Shown: piece after piece, positions 24,201 through 38,500 of the stretch
Position numbering within the stretch: the first letter of the stretch is position 1
Layout of the letters: every line of letters starts with the position of its first letter
Assembly: GCF_900090045.1 (NCBI RefSeq)
Contig: NC_041775.1
Coordinates: forward strand, 248,001 to 312,000
Direction: 5' to 3'
DNA length: 64,000 bases
Origin: Plasmodium malariae
Lineage: Eukaryota; Apicomplexa; Aconoidasida; Haemosporida; Plasmodiidae
Made by a program: the position numbers and the translations under genes
The notes under the pieces: generated by a model
Told to the model about the DNA's origin: nothing
What the model saw: the letters and a program-made list of their open reading frames with translations, nothing else
Database searches by the model: none

Positions 24201-27200
24201 CTTTTTTCTGCTGCTACTGCATTTTGTCCTTCTTTTCGTGTTCTTTCAGCATCGTTGAAATTATCTAAGTACGTTAACATTGTTTTATATATATTAAAAA
24301 ATCTATAAAAAACTGACAAGGCAACAACAAATTCTCGCAAAGAAGTTATGCTTCTTAAGAATTTAAAAAATATAAGTAAATCATCAAAATGGCTAGCATC
24401 GAAATGATTGGTTTTTTTTAGTATTCGAAACAAAAATGATTCTATGAAGTTGTAATGTTGTTCGTACTTTGCACATCTTTCGTGTTTTACCCATTTTTCG
24501 CATTTCCCATATTGCTTTTTTTCTTTTGTCTCTTTCTCTTCTTCCACTTTTTCCACTTCTCCGTCTTCCTTCCCGCTCTCAATGATTAACCTTTTTTTGT
24601 AGTATATGAAGATCAGAAATAAATTTTCTAACAAATTATAACCCTCAATGGTAAAATAGCACTTTTCAATAAACAGTTTAAGAAATACTTTGTATATATT
24701 ATCGTTAATATTAATAAACAAGGTAAAATTCTCAATTTCTATTATTCCCCTTTTATTGTACAATTCGTGTAATAATTTTTTTTTCAGTTCACATTCGTCG
24801 AATAAATTAATAAAATTTTTAAGCAAAATAAAATGGAATGCCCACAAATTATGATTATCTATCTTAACATTATTTATGAAATAATGCAACCCTTCGAGAA
24901 TATCACCTTCCTCGTTCTTTCCGTCATGTATTGTATTCAGAATTGTTTTTTTCTTAACATCTATGTTGAAAATATAATCATCTGATTCGGTGCCACTACT
25001 TGCACCATGAACTCTATTTAACTTCTCATACTCCTGATTTCTCCTTTTCGATTGTTTCTCTTTTTTATTGTTTAATACATCACCTGGAACATCTCTGGTT
25101 TTGATATTTAACAAATACTTGTTTATATATGCAACATCAAAGAGATAATACGAATATACCATATTATAAAAAGTGGTATCTAAATCTATTTTCACATTTT
25201 TCAATAAAATTGTTTTATTAACTCCTTTAGGTATTATTATAAAATCATCAAGTGATAATACAAACAAAGAAATGCACTTATAAGTTTCAAACACATAGTA
25301 CAAGTAAGAAATTATAAAATAATTATAATAATGATGCTTATCTCTCTTGGTAAAATATTTTAACACATGATTCGTAACATGGATGGGGATAAAAAAATAT
25401 ATAATTTCTTGCAGTTTTTGATTATAATTTATCTTATTTTCAAAATGATATAAATAATCATTAGCTTGTTTCATATTCTGAATTAAAACATTATCATCAT
25501 TTATTATTCCACTTTTATTATAACTATATATATTCGCTTTTTTTACATTTATATATAATTCTACAAGTATTTTATAATTTATCAGCTCTTTCCACAAATT
25601 TAAAAATTCCGTATTTCGCATAGCTTCACTGTTAATCCTTTTATAAATATATTTATAATGGTACTTATTATGCTTCTCATGCATATTATAATTATTTTCC
25701 CACTGTGCATCATCCCTATTTATACTATCAAGAGGAACGATTATTTCTTCTTCTAACGTGTGTAACGTGTTTTCTATTATCTTGTTATTTTTTTCTAATT
25801 TCGTCTTTTTCCTTTTTAATTCCACCCTTTCTTTTACATCTTCTTCATCACTTTTCATTTTTCTCTTTTTCTGACTTCTTGAAAAAACATTTTTCTTACA
25901 ATCATTCCCTGTTTCATTTACATGATCATGTTCAGGTTCATATTCTCCTCTTCGGTTTGGGGAATCATTTATGGATTCCTTCTCACTAAATAAAAATAAG
26001 CTACTGGATGCTATTCTATTACAAAGCGCCGCTTTCTCCTTTTTTGTTTCTATTAACTGAAAATTGTATATGAAGAATATTTTATTTAACTCAATATAAA
26101 GGTTAAGAAATAAAAAGAGATAGAATCTACCCTTATAATAGCATGTGCGTGTTTTATCATCGCTATAATACATATTAATAAGATGCTGATATTTGTCTAT
26201 AGTTTTTACAATGACATAGTGATTAATAACATAATTTAATTTTAAGTTCGTTAAAAAGGAGAGAATAGAATCATTCACTTTATTCGGAATACATTTTTCA
26301 TTATTATAACCTCTGTTTTTTGAATCATCCATAGTGTAGTTATTGTCTTCATTCAAATGATGATTAATAAATAAATGCTTTGTTTCCCTAAGGCAGGAAT
26401 ATATGTATTCCTCTAAAATTTTAAAAATTAAACAAATAGAACGAATTTCTTTTTTTTTAATTTCCAAAGCGAAAAAGTCTTTTACCTGTACATAATTTAT
26501 GTTTTGCACTTTTCGCAATTCTTCTACAATATCGCTACAATAATTAGTAATAACCCCTTCTGTTGTTTTTTTATTTTTGCCGTTTAACACTAAGAAGTAC
26601 AGCGCTTTTTCTTCCTTCCTTTCTTGCTTCCCCTTTTTCCAACCCTCTTTCACTATTTTTTTCGTCTCGTGTGCTTTCCCCTCATTCACCTCTTCACAGG
26701 AAACCTTCAAAAGAAAAATGCATTTGTTATTAAACGTAGAATTCTTGTAAACGCTAGTAAATTTTTTACCCCTTAAGAAATTATTTAAAAAGAAAAGCAA
26801 AGTAAAATTGATATTATTCTGAACATCATTTAAAAAGGTGCTTAATAATTTTATTAGAAAAAGAAAAATATTAATATTTTTATAAGTTTCACTTTTCTTC
26901 ATAATTTCATATAAACATAGGAGAATGTAATATTTCAACGTTTCATTGCAACATGTGTAATATATATCACATATTTCATTACATATATTAAAAAAGTTTT
27001 TATGCAAGTTATCATCTTTTGTACTAAATAAATAACAATATGTTAAATAAATTAAGATGGATATTCTTAAAAATTCAAAATCATTTTTTGTTATCTCTTT
27101 TTTCCCCTTTCTTTTTTTTCTATCTATTATGTCTTCTTTAAATATTTTACTTTTTCCATTCTTTTTTCTTATTAATATTTCGCTATAAAAATCACAATTT

Positions 27201-28090
27201 TGCATAATACTCTTAATACTCACACTGCTTAAACTATTCCTATTTTTATATACTAAATATTTATATAAAAAAACTAAGTCCTTCTCGAAGCTATAATTGC
27301 AAAAGAGGATCTCTTTTTCTATGAAAAGTTTGTTAGGAAGTAACCCTTCTTCTTTCATTGCTTCGTTTGTGTTTTCTTCAAATTCTGACTCTCTTTTATC
27401 ATCTGTTATTTCACTTCTTTCGTCATTTATTCCATCATCTATAAAGTCATCGAACTCTTTAATATTTTCCTCTATATTATATAATTCATTTTTACGCTTC
27501 AGATCGGAAATTATTTGAATCTTTTCTTTTAATTTTATCAAATTTAATAACAATGATGAGGTTAAAAACAAATTATGAAACCTTTCATGGAATAATAAAA
27601 GATAAAAAATACAATTCAAAATAAATATTCTGTTATAGCAAAACTTATTTAAAATGATGACTTCTAAAAAGTTTAAAATTTCACAAAAAAATACACCCAT
27701 ATGGTGCAAAGTTTCTGATTTTTCGAGCTTCTCAATAATGTCAATTTTTTCCATTTTGTTATTTTGTTCATATCTACAAAATTGTTGAAACTTATTCCGA
27801 AGTACCCAACTTAATGTATAAAACACAATTTCTATATAATTCAAATTAACATCGCGCATAATTTTCGACAACTTTGTTTTCTCTACTTCAGCTGTTAATA
27901 CATAAATAATTATATCTAAGTAATTATTATCTATTAATGTGTTGACACATATGTTATATTCATTATCAGAAAGGGCACAGTTATTTTTTATGAACAAACA
28001 CAACTTCTTTATTCCATCCTGTATCTTTTTCTCATTCTTACTATTTAATAGAATACATATATCTTTCATTTTATTTTTGACAGCTGTCAT
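15929..28090 (-). CDS. Giant helical protein, probable Urb1/Npa1-like ribosome-biogenesis factor (4053 aa)
   Basis: One uninterrupted reading frame starts at an ATG at 28090. It is mostly alpha-helical, Leu/Ile/Phe/Tyr/Asn-rich, like long helical-repeat proteins, with charged Lys/Glu and Asn inserts. The clue to function is at residues about 2950-3090. LNALKILIFCLSSNDLIVRI followed by SLKGLSIFYQLLE, then about 75 residues later KLKLSVDPHSYSINSFVSSY, resembles the order and spacing of the C-terminal domain of Urb1/Npa1 (NopRA1). There a GAL...ALSS-D--(M/L)R-A-Y block precedes a LKPEEHMY-like block. In yeast and man Urb1 acts in early 60S pre-ribosome assembly in the nucleolus. The protein is nearly twice the length of human URB1 because of inserts. 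This is recognition from memory; the alternative is a parasite-specific helical scaffold. No membrane span is convincing. Confidence 0.6.
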
Positions 28091-28126
28091 TTTGCTTCTT
28101 TTCCGTTCTCTTAACAGTCACAGGAG

Positions 28127-28160
<34 letters not shown>

Positions 28161-28492
28161 ATATAGACTCATAAATAGGAAGCTCCCTAAATATGTATGT
28201 ATATATGCCGTGCTATTTATACATATATAGAGAGTTCATAAGGCTTATAATGATATAAGAACATATGACATAAGGCATAATAGAGCGTATTTAAACTCTC
28301 CTCATATATAAAAAAAATAGATATATACTGATGTACTCAGTGAAAATGTTTTGTAATTCAACAAACTCTTTAACTATTTTCATTTAATATTGTTACAAAC
28401 AAAAAACAAGCTTTTAGTAAATTTTTTTTTTTGCCTCCTAGCATATGTTTACATAGGTGAATGTTATGTATTTGCGTATATGTATGTATGTA

Positions 28493-28527
<35 letters not shown>

Positions 28528-29515
28528 ACTAGGATTATTTACATACCTAATGTGACGATGCCAAGCTTTCACGTTTTAATTATCTCTGTTAACAAATAAC
28601 AAACTCAAATATTTAAAAGAAGCACATTCTATGCAACAACATTCGCGAAAACAAAAATTAAAAAATTAAAAATAAGCAACTGGAAATGAGAAAATTTAAA
28701 ATAAATACATAGATGTAATAATAAATATAAATGAACATATATCTTTAAAACACAAAAAATTCAAATTTAAAAAAAATTATTCAAAAATGAAAAAAAGCAA
28801 ACATGAAAATTAAAAAGTAACAACAAAAATATCTATGTTATTTAAACGGAAATAGTACAGATGCAAAAAAAAAAAAATTTTTTAAAAGGATGTAGAAGAA
28901 GTGATATAAATTTATATCTACATTTTTCTTAAGCGAGATAAAAATGAACAATAATTTTAATTAGTTCAAAATTTGTTACAAAAAAATTGTCACGTTCTTT
29001 TAAAAATATTACATCAAATATTTACATGCGACAAATGATCCTTATAAAAGGTTTCCTTTGAAACTTGTTTTATTCATACGTGTACCAATAATATACACTT
29101 GTATATGTATATATATTTTTTTTTTTTCCCCTTTCATGTACAAGATGTCCCCTTTTGCAAAACGTTACTGTACTTATTTTTTTGCACATGATTTATTACA
29201 CGAAAAAATACATAGGCGTATATACTTCATTTTTTCTGTTTCTAAAGCACTTACATATACACATATGCGCATCCATGTAAACATACAAATATAAAAAAAT
29301 ACATACTTAAGTATATATGTCCATTTATAAGCATGAATATATACACATCCATATATAGCATGCGTAAAATCATATATGCCCCTTCAAAAAACAAATGAAA
29401 TTTTTTTACATAAGGCATCAAAAAAACAAATTACCTACAAAATACTTAGGATATATATAAAATACACGCACAAAATTATTTTATTATAATATAACCAAAA
29501 GTGCTATTACTATAG
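28091..29515. other. Spacer upstream of the 4053-aa gene; one possible small ORF
   Basis: TA dinucleotide runs lie at 28127-28154 and 28497-28521, and the region probably holds the promoter and 5' UTR of the gene starting at 28090. A plus-strand ATG at 29136 opens 52 codons to 29294 (beginning MYKMSPFAKRYCTYFFAHDL) and is less A/T-rich than its surroundings. It could be a small gene or the first exon of one, ending at the GTAAAC near 29277. I do not call it firmly. Confidence 0.4.
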
Positions 29516-32500
29516 TCATGAATACTTATTCACAAAATCTTCTGATAGGAAATTTATAACCTTAAAAAGGAAATGATTTTTATTATCGGGAAAAAAATAT
29601 TCTGAATTATTCAGAATAATGCTTTTGGGAAAAATCATAAAAAACAAGATTAAATTTTTAAAAAACATCCGTAACAAGTGAAAATGATTAACGAAATCAT
29701 TCCTATAACTATTTTTATGAACGCAATTTTTGTTAAACGCATTTTTATCGAATAATATATTCTTGATATCTTCACTTAAAAAACTTATATTTGCTATATA
29801 CAGTTCATAATTATTTAAACAATGGGACCTACTTTTTAAATAATTAAGCAGAGTGTTATCATATAGTAATGTTTTCTTTTTTTTTTTCTGTTTTTGATCA
29901 AATAATAATTTTTCCATGCTATTTTCATCCTCTGACGAATCTGACATAGGGGTATCATAATCATACAAATTTTTGCCATGCTCCTTCTGTTTCTTATCAG
30001 ATTTTTTATTTTTATGGAATAGTTCACCAAAACTGTGCGTGACAATATTTTTGTTTAAATTTAATTCGAAAAATGTGAAGACATCTTTCATAAATAAGGG
30101 AACAGTCAGATATTTTGAAAATATTTCATAGTCAAATGAAACAAAAGAATTATCTTCTATATTTTTGTTAAAAAAATTATTATTATAATAAGAGTCATCG
30201 ATAATATCCTGATTATATAAATATCTACTAATATCCTTATAATTTAAAGCATGTATATCATAATGTTTAATAAAGAAATCTTGTTTTTCGCTTTTGCGGA
30301 AATGGGAAAGCAATTTGTTATATTTTTTTGACAACTCTGTACTTCTTTCATTATTTTTAATCAAATAATATATTCCTAATTTTTTTAAAAAAAAAAATTC
30401 TTTTTTTAAAATTATTTCGTCCACTAAATTACTTTCCTTAAGTAGCTTATTTTTTTTACTTCGAAAGGAATTTCTCATTTTTGTTCTTACAAATTCTTCT
30501 TCAATGATAAAAAATATTTTTGCACTTTCGTCTTCCTCTCTCACACATTGTTTCTCTACCATTCCTTTAGTTGTTGTTATACCATTATCACTATGCTCCT
30601 CTAGTTTTTTGCTCTCATTATTTATGTTATTATTCCCATTATATTCAAAAATTCTGCTCCTTACACCTTCATGGTTTAAATTACAATTTGCCTTTTTTAT
30701 TCTTGAGCTCTGTTTTTCTTCCCTCTTAATTGAAAAAGAAATATTCATTTCTACGCTAGCTAAAAATTTACCAATGTTGTCAATTAAATCGTTTGTAACA
30801 TAAAAGTTGTACAAAACGTTGTTAATAAAAAATGAACTATTACTACTTTTCATGGAAAATAAAACAAAAGAAGAAATTATTATATAGAGATAATCCTTAT
30901 TAAGCTGGCTAACATTACACATTGATAATAAGTTTTCTAATATTTTCTGTTTCTCATTAAAATGAGAATATATGTATGATAAATAAATACATTCTTTAAT
31001 CAAGAAAATATTTTGAAAATACTCAGTTAACTTGTTATAATTAAATTTTAATGTTAACACGCTCTTGTTATTATTACTACAGTATTTTTCCTCAGCACAA
31101 TAAAAGTCTTGTATATTTTCTTTAAATGTAAAATTATACTTAAATACATGAAATAACATTTTGCTTTTAATTATATTTAATTTTTTGAACGGTTCCTTTA
31201 ATTTTAATATAACATATCCTTGTATTAGAATTGGAAAATCTTTTATCATCTCATCAATGTTTATTTCCTCATGTAGTTTTTCTTTAATTATTATTTTACA
31301 CAAGCAAAATAAAAAGTCACTTATACATAACATAACATTGAGCGGGATATCTACATAAGTGCGTTTATATAGATTGATATTGTCCTTCGTCTGTGCGCCT
31401 CTTATAGGAACAGTATCTTCCCGATTAATTTCTCCTTTGTTTTTTGAGGAATTATTTAACATCCTCCTATCTTTTGCATTATATTTCTCCTCTTTTTTCA
31501 CCTTATTACATTCTCTTCCACTCTTTTCACTAAGCATTTTCTCCTGTAGGATCCTCTCTGGTAACACTTCCTCCCTTTTCACTATCTCACCGCACCCATA
31601 TAACGTGGAATGATTATAATAATTTTCCCTATATACAGTTAAGACCGTTTCGTTAAGAACAGTAATAAAGGAATATTTTATATAAGATAATAAATCATAG
31701 TAGTTCTTTCCATCCTCCTTATCCCCCTCACCATTTCTTACAATTTTATATATTCTTTTTAATAAAATTTTTAAAACTGAAATAGCGTAAATCCATAGGG
31801 AGGCGTCTTGATGAAACAGCTTTGCATTTTTCAGGATGTTCAAAAAAATGAATTTAATTTCTTCCTTCTTAATTTTTTTAATATTAATTATATTTTTAAT
31901 AAACATGTATTTTTCATATGTACTGAAGGTATTAAAATAATTGCTGATGATACAAAAAATATGACTATAAGAATTACTAAATGCACTAAAAATTGTGAAA
32001 TAATTAAATATACTAATTCTACATTCGTATAATAATTGAACCCTTTTTATGCACTCCTTATAAATTTTATAATAACTTTTTATATTATCATTTATATTTT
32101 CCATAATTTTTAATATTAACACATCTAATATTATGTAATGAATTTTTATGAATTTGCATATATATGAATACAAATTCTGAATATTGTTCTTTATCTGAAC
32201 ATCAAATTTTATATAATTTATTAATTTCATTATTTTCAAAAAGTTATTTAAATAGTCATATAATTCATCGCTAAAAAAGTTTAAGTAACTCATAGTATTT
32301 TCCTTATTATCAAATGACATATTCAATTTTATATCTTCATATTCTTTGTCCCTATTTAATGAAAATGTATCTATGTCTAAAAGTTTGCATGTTTTTAAAA
32401 AAGTTTTCAAATAATTTTCAATACTTAACAGGTGTGAAAATACGTTATACAACATATGTTTTTTATCTAAATTTTCAATTTTAATTAAAGAGTCATTTAA

Positions 32501-35500
32501 TTCTTCATAATATTTATAACAAAACATGTACAGAAGTACTAAATTGGTATCATGATCATTCACTATAATATCGGTATTCAACTTGTAGTTGTTATTATTA
32601 TACGCAAAAAGGTTTTCATCACTAGTCAAAATTCCCTTCGGCTTCAACTTCTCGATCTGCTCCTGCTCCGGCTGCTCTCCCTTCCTGTCTTCATTATATT
32701 GAGCATTTTTATCGCCGAAAACACCCCCATTTTCAATTTCATCCTCCGACTCGCTAGTATTTGCTAAAATTCTATTTGTTGTGTTTATGCATTTTTTTAT
32801 TTCAAAATCTTTCTTTATAAATCTGTTTATAAATAATATAACCATATTGCAGCATTCGTAATTATTAAAATAGTCAGACGAAATATATTCCCCTACAATT
32901 TTTAATCCTATTAAAGAACAATACGAAATCAAGCTGATATATTTGTCTTCTAATTCGTCGAAATATTTCACTATAATTTTCTGTAAATTATTCAATATAA
33001 ACCCTACCGCTCCTTTCACACTCTTGCAGCAGTTGTTACTAGTACTATATCTTTCACCACTAATGTTATTACTAATGACGTTACTCGTATTGTTACTCGT
33101 ATTGTTACTGCTTCCAATATTACTACCATCATTCGAATTACTTTGCTCATACGTAATACAACCAAAATTCTCTTTATAATAAAATGATACGAAGCGATAA
33201 ATGGTGCATAAGGCGTATACAACATATTTTGAGTTAAACACATGATTACTGCCTATACGTGTTATAAGAAGTTTCAAAGTGCTTGTTATTTCGTACATAC
33301 TAATTATTTTTTTTATATATAAATACATTAAGATGTTCGTTACACTAACTATAACGTTACTAATTTTCTTTTGCAGCGAATTTATTATAATATGGTAAAT
33401 ATCCTTTACCATGTGATCATATTTACTGTTGTTATAATGTTTATATAAATAAAAGCATAAGTTACTCAAAGAAATAAAAAAGTAGAAATTATCATCATTA
33501 TTCAACTCGTGTGTATCATTCGAATTCGTATTTTCTATGTATGAAAGATCATTATTTAACTTATTTTTATTATTATAATCTTCCCTTATATTTTCCTCTA
33601 ACCTAATAGAAGAAGTATTTCCATTGTCATAATTTAATATACATTTCAAATTTTCCTTATGTACTTCCAATATAGCAGTAATATGAGAACTACTTACATC
33701 AGTATAATTACAACACGAACTTAAACAAAATAAAAGAATGTTTTTAATGTACTTATCTGATATTTCTTTAAGCAAATTCGTTAAGAAGTTATAAAAATTT
33801 GGTATTTGAGAAACATTCATATGCACATAATTTAAACAAAGAAAAATTATTATCATTTCGTTTTTACTCACATTTAATTTGGTATCATTATCTTTCATAT
33901 AGATATCGACTCGTTTGTAAAAAAAATCTAAAATTTCATTTATATCATTGTTATGTTTACATAATATGCTAAGTAATGGGTAAAATACATGTATATTTAT
34001 ATTCTCTTCAAAAATCATGCTTTTTATTTCTTCATATATATTATTACAAATAATTTCATAAGTTGAGTTCATACTTTTATCCTTCCCCTTTTCCTTTATC
34101 ACATTAACGACATTACTTTTGCTTGTATTTACCATGTTAATTCTGGTGGTACCCCCCAACACATTTTCATCTCCGTTCGATTCATCATCCATCGAATTAT
34201 CCTTCCCTCTTGTCTTGTGGGTATGGTGTAAAATGAATTCTTCCTTATTTTCTATTTTGTTCTTTAATTTTTGAAAAAAACAGTCTACTATGTAAAAAAA
34301 TAAAGAAATATAATGAACATTAAAAAAGTGCAAATTTTTAAAAATTAAAATTATCTCTTGAATGTTTTGAAATTTATCACTAAAAAGTAATTTAATGTAA
34401 TAATTAAAATTTGAATTTTTGTCATTTTTAATATTTGCATTAAATAGCTTGTACAATACCCTTATTAAATGATTATTGTTGTTACTGTTCATGTTTTTTA
34501 AATGATACAAAGAAAGATTACTAATTTCATCTTTAAGAATAACTTTTTGTAAATTTTTGTAAATGTTATTCTCAGATTTACATTTTAAAAAAGACTTATG
34601 CACAAAATGTTTATCAAAATATAAGTTCATTAAGTCTTTTTCTTCATGCATGTTTAAATTGAACATCAAATTATTATTCACACTGTACACTCTGTTTGTG
34701 CTATTGTCTAAACCTGTGTTATTGCATTCCTTTTTTCTATTTTCATAATAAGCAATAGTATCTTGACCCTCTACTTGATAATTTTTGTAATATATTAAAT
34801 ATATGGATGACAAAACATTAATCACTTCTTCCAAAATTTTTTCATTATTTAGGCTTAATAATTTTGAAAAATCTTTAAAAATATACTTTATTTTAGAGTG
34901 ATATAAAATATCGTACTGCTCATTACACAACGTATCTTTTTTATACACCAAATTGTTGATATAATATCTTGTGAATATAATGACGGACGAAATTATGTTT
35001 GTGCTGTATGTATTAAATTCATTATAATTCTTATTTTTTAGAAAATTTTTTTTCAATAAATTATAAATAATTTCAAATTCTACATATTTATTCATTGATA
35101 ACACAATTAAAATTAGTATGCTTATTTTTATTATACTATTTTGTATCTTATTATAAAAATTATTATAAATAACTTGGTTCTTATATTTACGGAAATATAT
35201 GTTTATTAATTTAATAATACTATTTATGTAATTACTAACGTTGTAATATCTGCTTATCTTTAGCAAAATCAAAACGTTCTTAAGGTCACAAAATATATTT
35301 ATATCTTCCTCCAAGCAATTCACAAGTTTTTCATTGTAATTCGTTTTAGTGTTATTAATGTTGTCCTTATTATAATCATCATTTACGTTGTTATTCATTC
35401 GATTAGAAGATGCTGCGTAGTTACACTGATCATCATCATCTGTACCCTGTTGTACGTGAAGAGTACTTTTTTCTACATATTTGAAATATTTACTCATTAT

Positions 35501-38500
35501 GTTCTCATTGCTGTCAATTAATTTATCATAGAAATATAAAAGATAAAGCGTGTTGAACATACCGTCGTACGAAAAATCGGTATCTATGATATTATTTTCG
35601 TCTACATTATATGATCTAATAAGACCGTCCTTAACATGTACATTTGCACTCACATTTGCATTTACTTTTACATTTCCACATACGATTAGGTATCCACTTC
35701 CTCTTCTCGAATCATCCGTTGAGGGCTCTCCTTTTTTCATTTTACTACTTCCCTCACTCAGTAAAATGTAAATACAATTGTAAATAACCGGAATATTATT
35801 ATCACTACAACCAATTTTCGATAAGACATGCAGAATTAAACTTCTTATCACAAACATATAATACACATTTCTTTGATCACTTGGAATGTTTAAGCACTTT
35901 CTTATTTTAAAATCTCCATTAATATCTATAGAATGATTCTCATATGACATATTATATATGAACAATAAGGAAGGAAGCAATTTTAGCAACTCAGACGGAT
36001 TTATTAAACAGTAGTAAGAAATAAATTTAAAAACAAAAAATAAATTGTACTCAAATAAGGACAAGATCAACAAATTTATATATATATATGTGCATTTTGA
36101 TATATTCTCATTTTTTAAATTTTCAAATGTGTTAATGCACAATTTTGTATGCACATTTAAGAGGGCATTCAGCTGGTAAGTTATCTTCTTAATATTTACA
36201 CAGCAAAAATAGTCATTATATTTCGTACATAATTGAAAAAAACATATTAAATATATCAAGTCAATGTGCGTAAATATATCATATAAATAAAATAATATAT
36301 TATTTAAGCACAGGATGTTAAAAAGATCTTCTTCGCAAAAATCATGCACTTCGCTGATTAAGTACCTCACCTCTTCCCTTATGTTTTCCATTATACTGAA
36401 GCATCGTCCATTCACGTCATCTCCATCGTTGTTTTTACTATCACCATCACTTCTTTCGTCATTCCTTTTGTTAATGCGTTTGTCATTGCTTTCGTCATTG
36501 CTTTCGTCACTGCTTTCGTCATTGCTTTCGTTATTGCTTTCGTCATTGCTTTCGTTATTGCTTTCATCGCTGTTCTGACTGCAATTCTGCTTGCTGTTCT
36601 CGGCATTATTTTTGATGCTTCCCTCGCTGCATCCCTCGCTTCCTCTCTCCACGTTGATGTTCGCATTTCCCCTACCCTTTTGCATCATTCTCTCCTTTTT
36701 TCTCAAAAAGTCCAGGAAATGCCTATAATAATTTTTAAAGAATAACATCCATTTATTTTTTAACTTTGTTGAGAGCCTCATAACTTTGTCATTTACATTA
36801 TTCAAAACAAGGTCATCTTTTTTCCTCAAGTTGTATTCAAGATTTATAGGAATTATTAAAAATAATAAAAGAGGAGATACGTTGAATTCAAAAATGTTTA
36901 TCCCCAAAATATTACAAGGGTCAATTCTTTTTTCGTCTTCCCATCCAATACTGTTATGTGTAATATCAATATCATAATTTTTTTTTTTTTTCACAACTGC
37001 ATTTTTCTTAAACATTTTTGAGTTTCTTATCCCGTCTCTCTTCGCCTTATCAATAAATGGTTTGCTATCCACATCAAAAGGAGAATTTACATTATCATCT
37101 AAACTAACTACATTCTTATTGTTGTTTTCCTCTCTGCTACTATTATTCATGTTCAATGACCTTTCACCCAGTTCTTCGCATAATACCACATTTTTGTAAT
37201 AAATTCGCAGCAAAATATCTAAACATTTTAAAATATATATAACCGTTTTATTGTTGTCAATATTTAAGTTGTAGAATATTAAGATTAGCAGGAATACTAT
37301 CGTTTTTATAATATGATGAACTTTCTTATTCAACAAGTGTCTCTTTTTTTTTAATAAATAAAAAAAATTTTTAACTAGCTCATTTAAGCATCCATTTACG
37401 TAACTTATATCGTAAATCTTTAGTGCATAGATTAGTAGAAATATAATAAAATGTTTGATCTTTCTCTCCTCAATTTGTTCTTTATACATTTGCATACACC
37501 TACCATTATTTAGCTGTTTACTCCTTTTGTTTTCATTGTATTCTGATTCGTTTTCACCTATCCCAATTATTTGAAAATCCCCATCATTTTCATCGCCATC
37601 ATACAATGTAACGTCCTCCTCGCAGCTTGTTCTATCATTTTCATCATATATTCCTGATTCACTTTTTTCACATTCAAGATATTTGACATGTTCAATTTTT
37701 CTACCCCTTCTACAACATCTCTCATCATTTATAAAAAGGGAATGCCTTAAATTAGATTTATTAGTTGAGCATAATTTACCTAAAATTACGTTCATGCATA
37801 ACATCATATTGTACGTATTGTACACATTTCGAAGATTTATTAAACAAAGAATAATGGCATAATTATACAAGACTTCATTTTTATCAATTACCTCATTATT
37901 TAAGAATATATTATAAACTGTACTTAATTCAAATTCTTCACAGTGGCAAATAATTTCTTTAAATATATTAAAAATGTGTTTACATACTTTTTCTATATTT
38001 GTTGAGGTTAATTTTTCTATTTTCTCTATAAATATATAAAATATATTTTTTACAAAACTTTTATCAATGGTAATTAATTTTTTTAAAATGCTCAGGTAAT
38101 TAGTATAATTAATGTTATTAATATAATTAATAGACTGATTTCCAGACTTTCCCCCTACTCCTTCTTGTGGTTGTTCTTTTGAATGCATTAAATAGCTTTT
38201 TTGAATATCTTTTGCATACTGAAAAACCCTATTTTCACTTCGTTCATCATCTATGTCGCTTTGACGGTCAATGCTCGTAATAAAAAGTTTAAATATTGTT
38301 TCTATTAAAATGTTTACTAAATCGTCATTGCAAATTACACGTTTGGTGTTATTATTTCTAGCACTATTAATTCCATTATTACTACTTCTATTATTTCTAT
38401 TATTTTTAACCTCAAAATCTACATATATCTTATCTATCAAATAATTTATATGCACATAATTTTTTAAAACACAATTGCAAATATACTGAAACAGTATTTT

